From Streptomyces sp. I05A-00742 (GTDB lineage Bacteria; Actinomycetota; Actinomycetes; Streptomycetales; Streptomycetaceae), in the NCBI RefSeq assembly GCF_013055795.1, contig NZ_JABETO010000002.1, forward strand, positions 129,738 to 193,737: a DNA stretch of 64,000 nucleotides. The letters run 5' to 3'. The notes beneath the pieces were generated by a model. The model saw only the letters and a program-made list of their open reading frames with translations. It did not search any database and was not told the origin of the DNA. Below, piece after piece: positions 54,164-61,901 of the stretch. Numbering within the stretch: the first letter of the stretch is position 1; the number at the start of each line of letters is the position of its first letter. Both the position numbers and the translations under genes were made by a program.

Positions 54164-57100
54164 GCATCGCCAGGACCCTGGTCACCGACACGGTCGCCAC
54201 CGTGGGCGGCCTGCTGCCGTACGACCTTCTGGTACGGATCAAGGAGGGCAAGGAGCAGTCGGGCGCCAAGCCCGCCGACTACCGGCTCTTCGCCAAGGGC
54301 GAGTCGGTACGGGATGCCGCTGAACGCTCCTGGGGCTATCTGAACGGCGTCTGGGCCGCCTACCAGGACGCCCTCGCTCGCGACGGAGCGGACGACGACA
54401 CCGGTGTGCACGCGGTCGGACTCACCACCGAGCGCTGGCTGCTGCCCCTGTTCGAGCAGCTCGGCTTCGGCGCACTGTCTGCCGTGCCGGAGCCCGGCCT
54501 GCCCGCCCACGACGAGGCGAAGGACTTCCCGGTCAGTCACCGGTGGGCGCACGTGCCCGTGCACCTCACCGGCTGGAACGTGTCCCTGGACCGCCGGACC
54601 CCCGACGTGGCGCCGCAGGCCCCGCAGTCCATGGTCCAGGAGTACCTCAACCGCTCCGGCGACACAGCCCTGTGGGGTGTCCTGTCCAACGGCCGCCAGC
54701 TGCGACTGCTGCGCGAGTCCGCGTCGCTGACCGGCGCCGCGTTCATCGAGTTCGACCTCCAGGCGATCTTCGAGGGGAAGCGGTCCGACGACTTCGTCCT
54801 GCTGTGGCGGCTCCTGCACCGCACCCGCTTCGACGGCGAACCGGCCGCGTCCTGCCCGCTGGAGAAGTGGCGCACCGAAGCCATCGATTCCGGCACCCGA
54901 GCGCTGAAGGAGCTCCGCAAGGGCGTTGAGACAGCGCTCACAGTGATCGGCAGCGGGCTCATCGCCCACCCCGACAACGGAAACCTGCGCGAGGCCCTGC
55001 GCACCCGCACCACCACCGTCCGCGACCTCCACCCTGCCCTGCTCCGACTCGTCTACCGGCTGCTCTTCCTCTTCGTCACCGAAGACCGCGGCCTGCTCCT
55101 CGACCCGGAAGCCGCCGACGGCCCACGCGGCCGCTACGAGAAGTACTTCTCCACGGCCCGCCTGCGCCGCCTCGCCCGCCGCACCGGCACCCCGCACGGC
55201 GACCAGTGGGAGGCCCTCACCCTCGTCATCAAAGGTCTCGGCGAGCCCGGCGGCCGCCCCGAGCTGGGCCTGCCCGCGCTTGGCGGCCTCTTCGAGTGCA
55301 CCGACGCCGACCGGCGGTTGGATGGTCTCGCCCTCACCAACGAGGCCCTGTACGAGGCGGTCCGGGCCCTCGCCGTCATCTTCGATGCCAAGCTCGGCAG
55401 GCCCCGCAAGGTCGACTACCGGCACCTGGGCGCGGACGAACTCGGCTCGGTCTACGAGTCGCTGCTCGAACTCGAACCCCGCCGGGAGGACGACGGCTCC
55501 TACGTCCTGAAGAAGCTTGACGGCAACGACCGCAAGACCTCCGGCTCCTACTACACTCCCTCGCCGCTGATCGACTGCCTCCTCGACTCCGCCCTCGACC
55601 CGGTCATCGAGAAGGCGGTCCGCTCGGGGACGACGAAGGAGGAGCGGGAGGCGGCCCTGCTCGCCCTGACCGTCTGCGACCCGGCCTGCGGCAGCGGCCA
55701 CTTCCTGGTCGCCGCGGCCCGCCGGATCGCCCGCCGCCTCGCGGAAATCCGCACCGACGACCCGGAGCCCGGCGCCGAGGATGTACGGCACGCCCTGCGC
55801 GACATCATCTCCCGGTGCGTGTACGGCGTCGACCTCAACCCGATGGCCGTCGAACTGGCCAAGGTGTCGTTGTGGATCGAGGCCATGGAACCGGGCCGTC
55901 CGCTCACCTTCCTCGACGCGCACATCAAGCACGGCAACGGGCTTCTCGGCACGACGCCGAAGCTGCTCGCCGACGGTCTGCCGGATGAGGCGTTCAAGGT
56001 CCTGGAGGGCGACGAGTCCAAGCTGGTCAGGAACCTGAAGGCTCGTAACGCGAGCGAGCGGGAGCGGTGGCAGGCAGCACTGTGGCACGGTGCCAACCAG
56101 GACGCCCTGTTCTCCGAGCAGCATGCGCTGGAGATCTCCAACGCGAGCCTGAGCAGTTCGACTTCGGCCATCACGAACGCCCGGTCGGAGGTCCTGGAGG
56201 ACGTTCGGAATCAGGCCCGCGCCTACCACGAACTGACCACCTCCAAGGACTACCTGCGCGCCCTGGAACTGGCCGACGCGTGGTGCGCGGCGTTCGTGTG
56301 GCACAAGGCCGAGAAGGCAGCCCCGCCCGCCCTCACCACGGACTCCCTGCTCGCCCTGCACTCTGCCGACGGCGGCGCGAGCCTGCCGGCGGGCACGGTG
56401 GAGGAGGTGGCGCGACTGCGCGAGGAGTACCGCTTCTTCCACTGGCACCTGGAGTTCCCCGAGGTGTTCCGGGTGCCGGCAGACCCGGCGGCACCGGGGG
56501 TGGACGCGCGGACGGGGTGGAAGGGCGGGTTCAGCTGTGTACTGGGGAATCCGCCGTGGGAGCGGGTCAAGCTCCAGGAGCAGGAGTTCTTCGCCACCCG
56601 CGACGAAAAGGTCGCCACCGCCGCGAACAAGGCGGCCCGCGAGCGCCTGATCGACGCCCTCGCCGACAGCGCGGAAGAGTCGGACCGGGCGCTGCACGCC
56701 GAGTTCGTCGCCGCGCGCCGCCTCTCCGAAGGGGTGAGCCATCTGCTGCGCGGCTCCGGTCGCTTCCCGCTCACCGGGCGCGGCGATGTCAACACGTACG
56801 CGGTCTTCGCCGAGGCCGCCTCCCTCGGCATCGCCCCCACAGGTCGCTTCGGCCTCGTCCTGCCGACCGGTATCGCCACCGACGCGACCACCGCGCCGTT
56901 CTTCTCAGACCTGGTCCGCTCCTCACGGCTCGCGTCTTTCCTGGACTTCGAGAACGAGGCGTTCATCCTCAGCCGGGACGTGCACCACTCGGTCCGCTTC
57001 TCGCTGCTGACCGTCACCGGCCAGGGCGAGCGGGTGGAGCAGGCGTCCTTCGCGTTCGGCACCCGGCATATGGAGGACCTCGACGAGCGTCGCTTCGCCA

Positions 57101-58293
57101 TGCCGCCGGAGGAGATCCTCCTCGTCAACCCCAACACCGGTACCCTGCCGGTGTTCCGCAGCCGCCGAGACGCGGAGATCACCCTCGGCATCTACCGGCG
57201 CGTCCCGGTCCTCAAGCGTGAGCCGGACGCGGAAGGGAAAGGAGCCACCAACCCGTGGGGCCTCACCTTCATGACCATGTTCCACATGGCCAACGACTCG
57301 CACCTGTTCCGCGGCAAGGCGGAGCTGGAGGCCGAGGGCTGGAAGCTGAAGGGGAACGTCTTCACGGACCCGTCCGACGGACGGCGCTACCTACCGCTGT
57401 ACGAGGCGAAGATGCTCCACCACTTCGACCACCGGCTCGGCACGTACGAGGGGCAGACGCAGGCCCAGGCGAATGTGGGGACGCTGCCCCGGGTCACGCC
57501 GGAACAGCACGACGACCCGGACTTTGCGCCGCTGCCCCGGTACTGGGTGCCTGAGTTCGACGTGGACTCGGGGAAGCGGGACAAGAAGCTCAACCCGATC
57601 ATGTGGCCGGGGGTGGCGTCGCGGTTGAGGGAGCGGGAGTGGTGGCACGGGTGGCTGATGGGCTGGCGAGACATCGCACGGTCTACGGATACACGGACCA
57701 TGATTGGCTCAGCTCTGCCAGCCTACGGTGTCGGAGACAAGTTCCTCCTGGCCCTTGCACCACAAGCACCAGCCATCTTGCTGGCAATCTTCGACTCATT
57801 CGTCTTCGACTACGTGACGCGACAGAAGGCGTCGGGCACGGCGCTGAAGTACTTCACAGTGCGGCAGCTTCCAGCTGTTACACCCAATGAGCTCAGTCAG
57901 ATGGACGGGCTCCTGGGAGGTTGCGCCACGAGCTGGATCGTCAATCGGTCCTTGGAACTCTCCTACACCTCCCGCGATATGGCGGAGTTCGCCAAATGCA
58001 ACGGTGATGAAGGGGCACCGTTTCGTTGGGATGGGGAGCGCCGTGAGCATCTGCGCGCCGAGCTGGACTCTGCACTCTTCCACGCGTACGGGCTCGGCCG
58101 TGATGACGTGGATTACGTGATGGAGACGTTCCCCACGGTTAAGAAGCGGGAGCAGGCCATATACGGCACCTATCACACCAAGGACCTCATCCTCGACGCC
58201 TACAACCGTATGGAGGAGGCCCGAAGGGCTGGCAACGCGTACCAGACTCAGCTGGACCCACCACCGGGTGAGGGACCCCGCCACGACGCCTGA
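54160..58293 (+). CDS. drmMI: Type IIG/class 1-like N6-adenine DNA methyltransferase, DrmMI-like
   Basis: This 1377-aa methyltransferase has an Eco57I-like layout. The helical N-terminal region is followed by SAM motif [20 protein letters not shown] (from about residue 505). Motif IV is NPPWE (residues 797-801), followed by a long target-recognition half. The family fits the class 1 DISARM methyltransferase that marks host DNA as self. It is coupled to drmD by ATGA. No nuclease motif is obvious in the N-terminus. The final 600 bp have markedly lower G+C than the rest of the gene, which suggests a different origin for the recognition end. Confidence 0.85.
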   Translation: MSIARTLVTDTVATVGGLLPYDLLVRIKEGKEQSGAKPADYRLFAKGESVRDAAERSWGYLNGVWAAYQDALARDGADDDTGVHAVGLTTERWLLPLFEQLGFGALSAVPEPGLPAHDEAKDFPVSHRWAHVPVHLTGWNVSLDRRTPDVAPQAPQSMVQEYLNRSGDTALWGVLSNGRQLRLLRESASLTGAAFIEFDLQAIFEGKRSDDFVLLWRLLHRTRFDGEPAASCPLEKWRTEAIDSGTRALKELRKGVETALTVIGSGLIAHPDNGNLREALRTRTTTVRDLHPALLRLVYRLLFLFVTEDRGLLLDPEAADGPRGRYEKYFSTARLRRLARRTGTPHGDQWEALTLVIKGLGEPGGRPELGLPALGGLFECTDADRRLDGLALTNEALYEAVRALAVIFDAKLGRPRKVDYRHLGADELGSVYESLLELEPRREDDGSYVLKKLDGNDRKTSGSYYTPSPLIDCLLDSALDPVIEKAVRSGTTKEEREAALLALTVCDPACGSGHFLVAAARRIARRLAEIRTDDPEPGAEDVRHALRDIISRCVYGVDLNPMAVELAKVSLWIEAMEPGRPLTFLDAHIKHGNGLLGTTPKLLADGLPDEAFKVLEGDESKLVRNLKARNASERERWQAALWHGANQDALFSEQHALEISNASLSSSTSAITNARSEVLEDVRNQARAYHELTTSKDYLRALELADAWCAAFVWHKAEKAAPPALTTDSLLALHSADGGASLPAGTVEEVARLREEYRFFHWHLEFPEVFRVPADPAAPGVDARTGWKGGFSCVLGNPPWERVKLQEQEFFATRDEKVATAANKAARERLIDALADSAEESDRALHAEFVAARRLSEGVSHLLRGSGRFPLTGRGDVNTYAVFAEAASLGIAPTGRFGLVLPTGIATDATTAPFFSDLVRSSRLASFLDFENEAFILSRDVHHSVRFSLLTVTGQGERVEQASFAFGTRHMEDLDERRFAMPPEEILLVNPNTGTLPVFRSRRDAEITLGIYRRVPVLKREPDAEGKGATNPWGLTFMTMFHMANDSHLFRGKAELEAEGWKLKGNVFTDPSDGRRYLPLYEAKMLHHFDHRLGTYEGQTQAQANVGTLPRVTPEQHDDPDFAPLPRYWVPEFDVDSGKRDKKLNPIMWPGVASRLREREWWHGWLMGWRDIARSTDTRTMIGSALPAYGVGDKFLLALAPQAPAILLAIFDSFVFDYVTRQKASGTALKYFTVRQLPAVTPNELSQMDGLLGGCATSWIVNRSLELSYTSRDMAEFAKCNGDEGAPFRWDGERREHLRAELDSALFHAYGLGRDDVDYVMETFPTVKKREQAIYGTYHTKDLILDAYNRMEEARRAGNAYQTQLDPPPGEGPRHDA

Positions 58294-58454
58294 GTGCGAA
58301 GGTCGCAGGCGGAGACGGTCAGTTGGACCGGCTCCGTCCGACGTCCGCAACCCAGTCCATGCTTCGGGCATCCGCCCGCGCCACCCCGTCGGAAGACGAT
58401 GTGGGGCCGTGTGCCACCGCTAAGCGTTAGTCACCCCTCCTCGCCCTTCAACAG

Positions 58455-60194
58455 TCAGAACCAAAACCCGAACAACCCGCCTTCGTCGTAGGTGTCGTCG
58501 AGGCGGGGCTCGATCAGGTGGGAGGAGGGGTCGAAGCCGCCCAGCCGCGCCCGCTCCAGCTTGTCGGAGTTGAACGTCGCGATGTATTGGAGTCCCTCCT
58601 CGTCGGCGACCTCCGACGCCAGTGCCAGCGCTTCGGTGACCTGGCGGTCGTCCACCCCGTCGAAGAGATGACTGTCGTGGACGAGGAAATCCGGTCCTCG
58701 GCCATGGCGGTGGGCGATGACCGCGGCCGTGAGATCGAGACAGAAGATCACCATCTTATTGATCCCGACGCTGTCCCGGCTGTCGACGTGCGCCGTGATC
58801 TCCATGCTGCTCGTGCCGGCCCTGATGGTCAGGTAGGCGTCCCGGTCCTGGCCGTAGAGGCGGCGGGCGAACCGGGAGAACAACCAGGTGGCTTCCCTGG
58901 TCTGTTCACCACGCTCCTCGAGGTCGAGTTCCAACGCCTCCTGGAGTTCCACGCGCCTCGCGGTGATCTCCCGCTGGCTGGCTTCCATGAACTGTGCCGT
59001 CTCGTGCTGTTTGCGCAGTGCCTCCAGCGCTGCCTGCTTCTGCGCGAGCAGCTGCTGGAGTGCCGTCAGACCATCGAGAGCGCCTCCCTCGCGAAGCGCG
59101 GTAAGTGTCTCGGTGAGCTGCTCGCCGAGACGGGCACGCTCACGCTCCGCGAGCCGGGCTTCCGTCTCGGTGGTCTCGTCTGCGAGGTAGCGCCGCCGAT
59201 TGCGCACGATGGAGGCGTGGAAGCCGCGCACGTCCTCGAAGGTCCGGTGCACCCGGCCGGGGAGAGTGATGCCCAGCTCCTGGTACACCGCGTCCACGTA
59301 CGCCATGTCCGGATCGTTGGCTTCGTCGACGGCACGACGCAGGTCCGCCAGATTGCGGCGGTCGATGACATCCTGCTCCGGTAGCGAACGAACCCTCTGA
59401 TCCAGCTCGTCCGCCCGCCGTTGGAGCTCCTCATAGGCCGGCACCACGCGGAACGCGGCGATCTCCCGCCTGAGGCGGTCCACGTCCCCCTCCGCGACAA
59501 TGATCTTGCCTCGCAGGTCGGCCGTCGTGCCGACGACCTGGTTCCACGTGGGGTCATTCATCGCCGACCGCAGTTGTCTGCGCGTCGCCTCTCGCACGGC
59601 GATATCCCGGTAGCCGGAGGCGAGCCGCCAGTCCAGGCCCAGCAGGTACGCGAGATTGGCCGCCGCCTCGGCAGCGGACTGCTGAGGGTAGGTCCGCACC
59701 GGATCGTTAAAGGCATGCGAGCCGACGCGGCGCACGAGCAGCGACATCAGAGAGCGCCCGGAGACACCGGGATGGTCGCCCGGCAGCCGGAAGAGGTCCG
59801 TTTCGATCCGAGCGGTCCACTCCGGCAATGGCATCTCTCGCGTGAGTCGGATCGCGAAGAGCCCTCCGTCCTCGGCGACACCGGGCAGATCGGTCAGGAC
59901 GATCCCGGGCTGGGCGCCCCGCCGGCTCACCTGTAGCGGATCGTCCTGCCCGGGCCAGTCCATCGTCAGGGTGAAGAGGGTATTCCGAAGCTTGGGACGG
60001 GTGGGGAGGGAGCCTTTGCCTGCCCGGGCCCCCAGGGCGAAGTGCAGCAGCTCCACGAGGCTGGACTTGCCCGTACCGTTACGGCTGTCCGTTCTGGCCG
60101 CCCCGGGGTGTGCCTCGGCGAGCAAAAGGTTGAGGCCCGGCCGGAAGTCGACCGTGCGGAACCGCGGATCGTCAGCGCTCAGACGTCGCAGCAT
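58455..60194 (-). CDS. DUF2326 coiled-coil ATPase, ABC-3C system
   Basis: This 579-aa SMC/Rad50-like ATPase is the motor of an ABC-three-component conflict system. Walker A is in DSRNGTGKSSLVELLHFALG (about residues 36-55). Coiled coil covers about residues 240-440. The C-terminal DUF2326 lobe holds the Walker B-equivalent FLVHDSHLFDGVDDRQ and ends IEPRLDDTYDEGGLFGFWF. The ATG at 60194 lies inside the end of the middle-component gene (23-bp overlap), behind GGAGGGG. It converges with the methyltransferase; the 161 bp between hold no gene. Confidence 0.85.
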   Translation of the reverse strand: MLRRLSADDPRFRTVDFRPGLNLLLAEAHPGAARTDSRNGTGKSSLVELLHFALGARAGKGSLPTRPKLRNTLFTLTMDWPGQDDPLQVSRRGAQPGIVLTDLPGVAEDGGLFAIRLTREMPLPEWTARIETDLFRLPGDHPGVSGRSLMSLLVRRVGSHAFNDPVRTYPQQSAAEAAANLAYLLGLDWRLASGYRDIAVREATRRQLRSAMNDPTWNQVVGTTADLRGKIIVAEGDVDRLRREIAAFRVVPAYEELQRRADELDQRVRSLPEQDVIDRRNLADLRRAVDEANDPDMAYVDAVYQELGITLPGRVHRTFEDVRGFHASIVRNRRRYLADETTETEARLAERERARLGEQLTETLTALREGGALDGLTALQQLLAQKQAALEALRKQHETAQFMEASQREITARRVELQEALELDLEERGEQTREATWLFSRFARRLYGQDRDAYLTIRAGTSSMEITAHVDSRDSVGINKMVIFCLDLTAAVIAHRHGRGPDFLVHDSHLFDGVDDRQVTEALALASEVADEEGLQYIATFNSDKLERARLGGFDPSSHLIEPRLDDTYDEGGLFGFWF

Positions 60195-60438
60195 CGCCCC
60201 TCCTTCTGGCCAGCAGGTCGTTGCGGAACTCGATCACGCCGAGCGCGTACAACACGTCGAGCCCAAGGACGAACCACTGGAAGGAAACCGGCGAATGGTG
60301 TCCCAGACGGGTACGCTCCGCACGAAGCCTGGACCACGTCTGCGTCACGGTCATCGGCATGTCCAGCACTCTCGCGATCTGCGCGCCGACGGCCAGCAGG
60401 GAGCGATCGGGGGAGATCCCCTTCGTCGGCGTGATCAC
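60172..60438 (-). CDS. ABC-3C middle component
   Basis: This is an 88-aa protein starting at GTG 60438, six bases after AGGAG and overlapping the upstream gene by GTGA. It is a compact helical/winged-helix-like domain with ISPDRSLLAVGAQIARVL and SFQWFVLGLDVLYALGVIEF, typical of middle components linking the ATPase to the effector. The stop lies within the ATPase gene. It is short and easily missed, because most of the longer open frame upstream is non-coding. Confidence 0.75.
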   Translation of the reverse strand: MITPTKGISPDRSLLAVGAQIARVLDMPMTVTQTWSRLRAERTRLGHHSPVSFQWFVLGLDVLYALGVIEFRNDLLARRRGDAATSER

Positions 60439-61376
60439 GTACTGCTCCTGCCCGTCATGTCCGGGACCCATCCGTCCGGCGGCACATCGAAAACGTCGCG
60501 CCTCTGGAAGAAGTAGGCGATGACGATCCAGGCGCAGTACATGGAGCTGAGGCTCGGATTCGCATTGCCGAGGATGTATTCCTGCAACGCGCTCCACAGC
60601 TTCTCCTGGTCGTCGGTCCTGCCCCTGGCCTGGTCGTAGTACACCCGAAATCCCTGGGCGACCTGATCGGCCTCGTCCGGTACTGCGAGTCCGGCGTAGT
60701 AGTCCTGGACAAGGTGGCTGTGCTTGATGCCCTGGATCAGCGCGCCGCGGACGTCGCCCATGAGGCGATTCCACTCAAGCTTGTACTTGTTGACGTCCGG
60801 AATGGCGGCGAGCGGCTCCGCCGTGTGCCGTTGCTGGCACAGCTGGGCCAGCAACGCCTCAAGGTCGGTGAGACCGATGCCGTATGTCTTCGCCTGGACG
60901 GGAAGCTCACACCCCAGCAGGTCCTCGGCAGCCACCTGGTCAAGCTTCAGGACGTCGGCCCACAGGTGGTGCCAGCCGTAGGGCAGCACCCGGCGCGGGC
61001 GCAGCTTCTCCTGCGCCTCGGACATCAGCATGCTCAACTCCGGATGGACGCCTCTGAGGTCGTTGATCGCGAAGCGAAAGGTGTCGAAAGTGTCCGAACG
61101 CTTGCCGAGTGCTTTGTCCAGATCGGAGCGGAACTTCGCTTTGACCTTGCTCATGTTCTCGGTCTGCGGCGAGTAGCAGGCCCAGAGCTCTCGCTGCCAC
61201 AGCAGAAGCCCGTCGGCGCCCATGTCGCCAAGGTTGCCGTGGGTGCGCACCGCCACGAAGTCCGGGTGCACCAGGCTCAGCAGATGATGGATCAGCTGCT
61301 CGAAGCGCTCGCCCGGCATGTCGGTGAGCTGGCTGCGTAAGGTGAGGCGCGCGAGCATGCGCTGAGTGAAGTCCAC
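60435..61376 (-). CDS. ABC-3C C-terminal-domain effector with nuclease-like N-terminus
   Basis: This is a 313-aa protein. Residues 1 to about 110 (RFEQLIHHLLSLVHPDFVAV, GDMGADGLLL, ELWACYSPQ) look like a restriction-endonuclease fold. It has the FExL...D pattern, but the usual lysine strand E/QxK is replaced by WACYSPQ, so catalysis is uncertain. The second half is the ABC-3C partner domain (YYAGLAVPDEADQVAQGFRVYY, AWIVIAYFFQRRDVF). The start is GTG 61376. It overlaps the middle component by 4 bp. Confidence 0.78.
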   Translation of the reverse strand: MDFTQRMLARLTLRSQLTDMPGERFEQLIHHLLSLVHPDFVAVRTHGNLGDMGADGLLLWQRELWACYSPQTENMSKVKAKFRSDLDKALGKRSDTFDTFRFAINDLRGVHPELSMLMSEAQEKLRPRRVLPYGWHHLWADVLKLDQVAAEDLLGCELPVQAKTYGIGLTDLEALLAQLCQQRHTAEPLAAIPDVNKYKLEWNRLMGDVRGALIQGIKHSHLVQDYYAGLAVPDEADQVAQGFRVYYDQARGRTDDQEKLWSALQEYILGNANPSLSSMYCAWIVIAYFFQRRDVFDVPPDGWVPDMTGRSST

Positions 61377-61401
61377 GTGATCGGTTCCCCCGTCGAAGTG
61401 A

Positions 61402-61785
61402 TTAGCGCCTGCCGCGCAGCACGCTCAGGGACATGCCTTCGTCCGTACGCCAGGCGTCCCATCCGTTGACCTTGCAGTGGGCCACCGCGTCACATGCACC
61501 GGAGGGGGAGCCGCAGACACGGCCGTCGTCCAACTGAAGGCAGCCTTCGGCGGTGACGTGCGCGTGGTACTCCTGCCCGAGATTGCGGCGCCGCCAAGTC
61601 AGTCGCTGCCCCGGCTGCAGCTTGCCCGCGTCGATCAGCGGCGCGAGCGCACCGGGCCGGGCTGCAGCCGAATCGAGGGCGAAAAGGCGGCTCAGCACGC
61701 TGTTAGGCGTATCGATCAATGGCTGCGCCTCACGCTGAAGGCACTCGAAGACCTCGGCGTCGACAGTGATGGTGTGCGCGGGCAT
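61402..61785 (-). CDS. Small protein with SeqA-N-like and RAMA domains
   Basis: This is a 127-aa protein. The N-terminus ITVDAEVFECLQREAQPLID followed by TPNSVLSRLF resembles the ribbon-helix-helix of SeqA-like restriction-system proteins. The C-terminal part LIDAGKLQPGQRLTWRRR ... VNGWDAWR is the RAMA domain, proposed to recognise modified DNA. The ATG at 61785 has GGGAGGG four bases upstream. It is 25 bp ahead of the ABC-3C effector, so it probably leads the operon and could sense methylation for it. Confidence 0.78.
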   Translation of the reverse strand: MPAHTITVDAEVFECLQREAQPLIDTPNSVLSRLFALDSAAARPGALAPLIDAGKLQPGQRLTWRRRNLGQEYHAHVTAEGCLQLDDGRVCGSPSGACDAVAHCKVNGWDAWRTDEGMSLSVLRGRR

Positions 61786-61845
61786 CCGCCCTCCCCCTCG
61801 CTCTCTGGTTTTCTCCCTGAGCGGTGCGGAGAAAAAGCCTCGACA

Positions 61846-61861
61846 CTGTAAACTCAGTCAA
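61846..61861. promoter_or_regulatory. Shared 16-bp motif, site 2 (RAMA/UvrD divergent region)
   Basis: The reverse strand reads TTGACTGAGTTTACAG, 15 of 16 identical to 45685-45700. It lies 61 bp before the RAMA gene and 41 bp before the UvrD-like gene. On the plus strand TGTAAACT could be an extended -10. The dyad is better here than at site 1 (GACTG ... CAGTGTC). Confidence 0.45.
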
Positions 61862-61901
61862 CGGATTCCAGCCTGTGCGGTTTCAGGGGAAGGGCAGGGG
61901 T

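Noticed and set aside
45807..58293. A standard complete DISARM or Druantia locus
   Set aside because: drmB, drmC and the Druantia partner genes are absent. Only the helicase, DrmD-like and DrmMI-like genes are visible, so the entry is called a hybrid.
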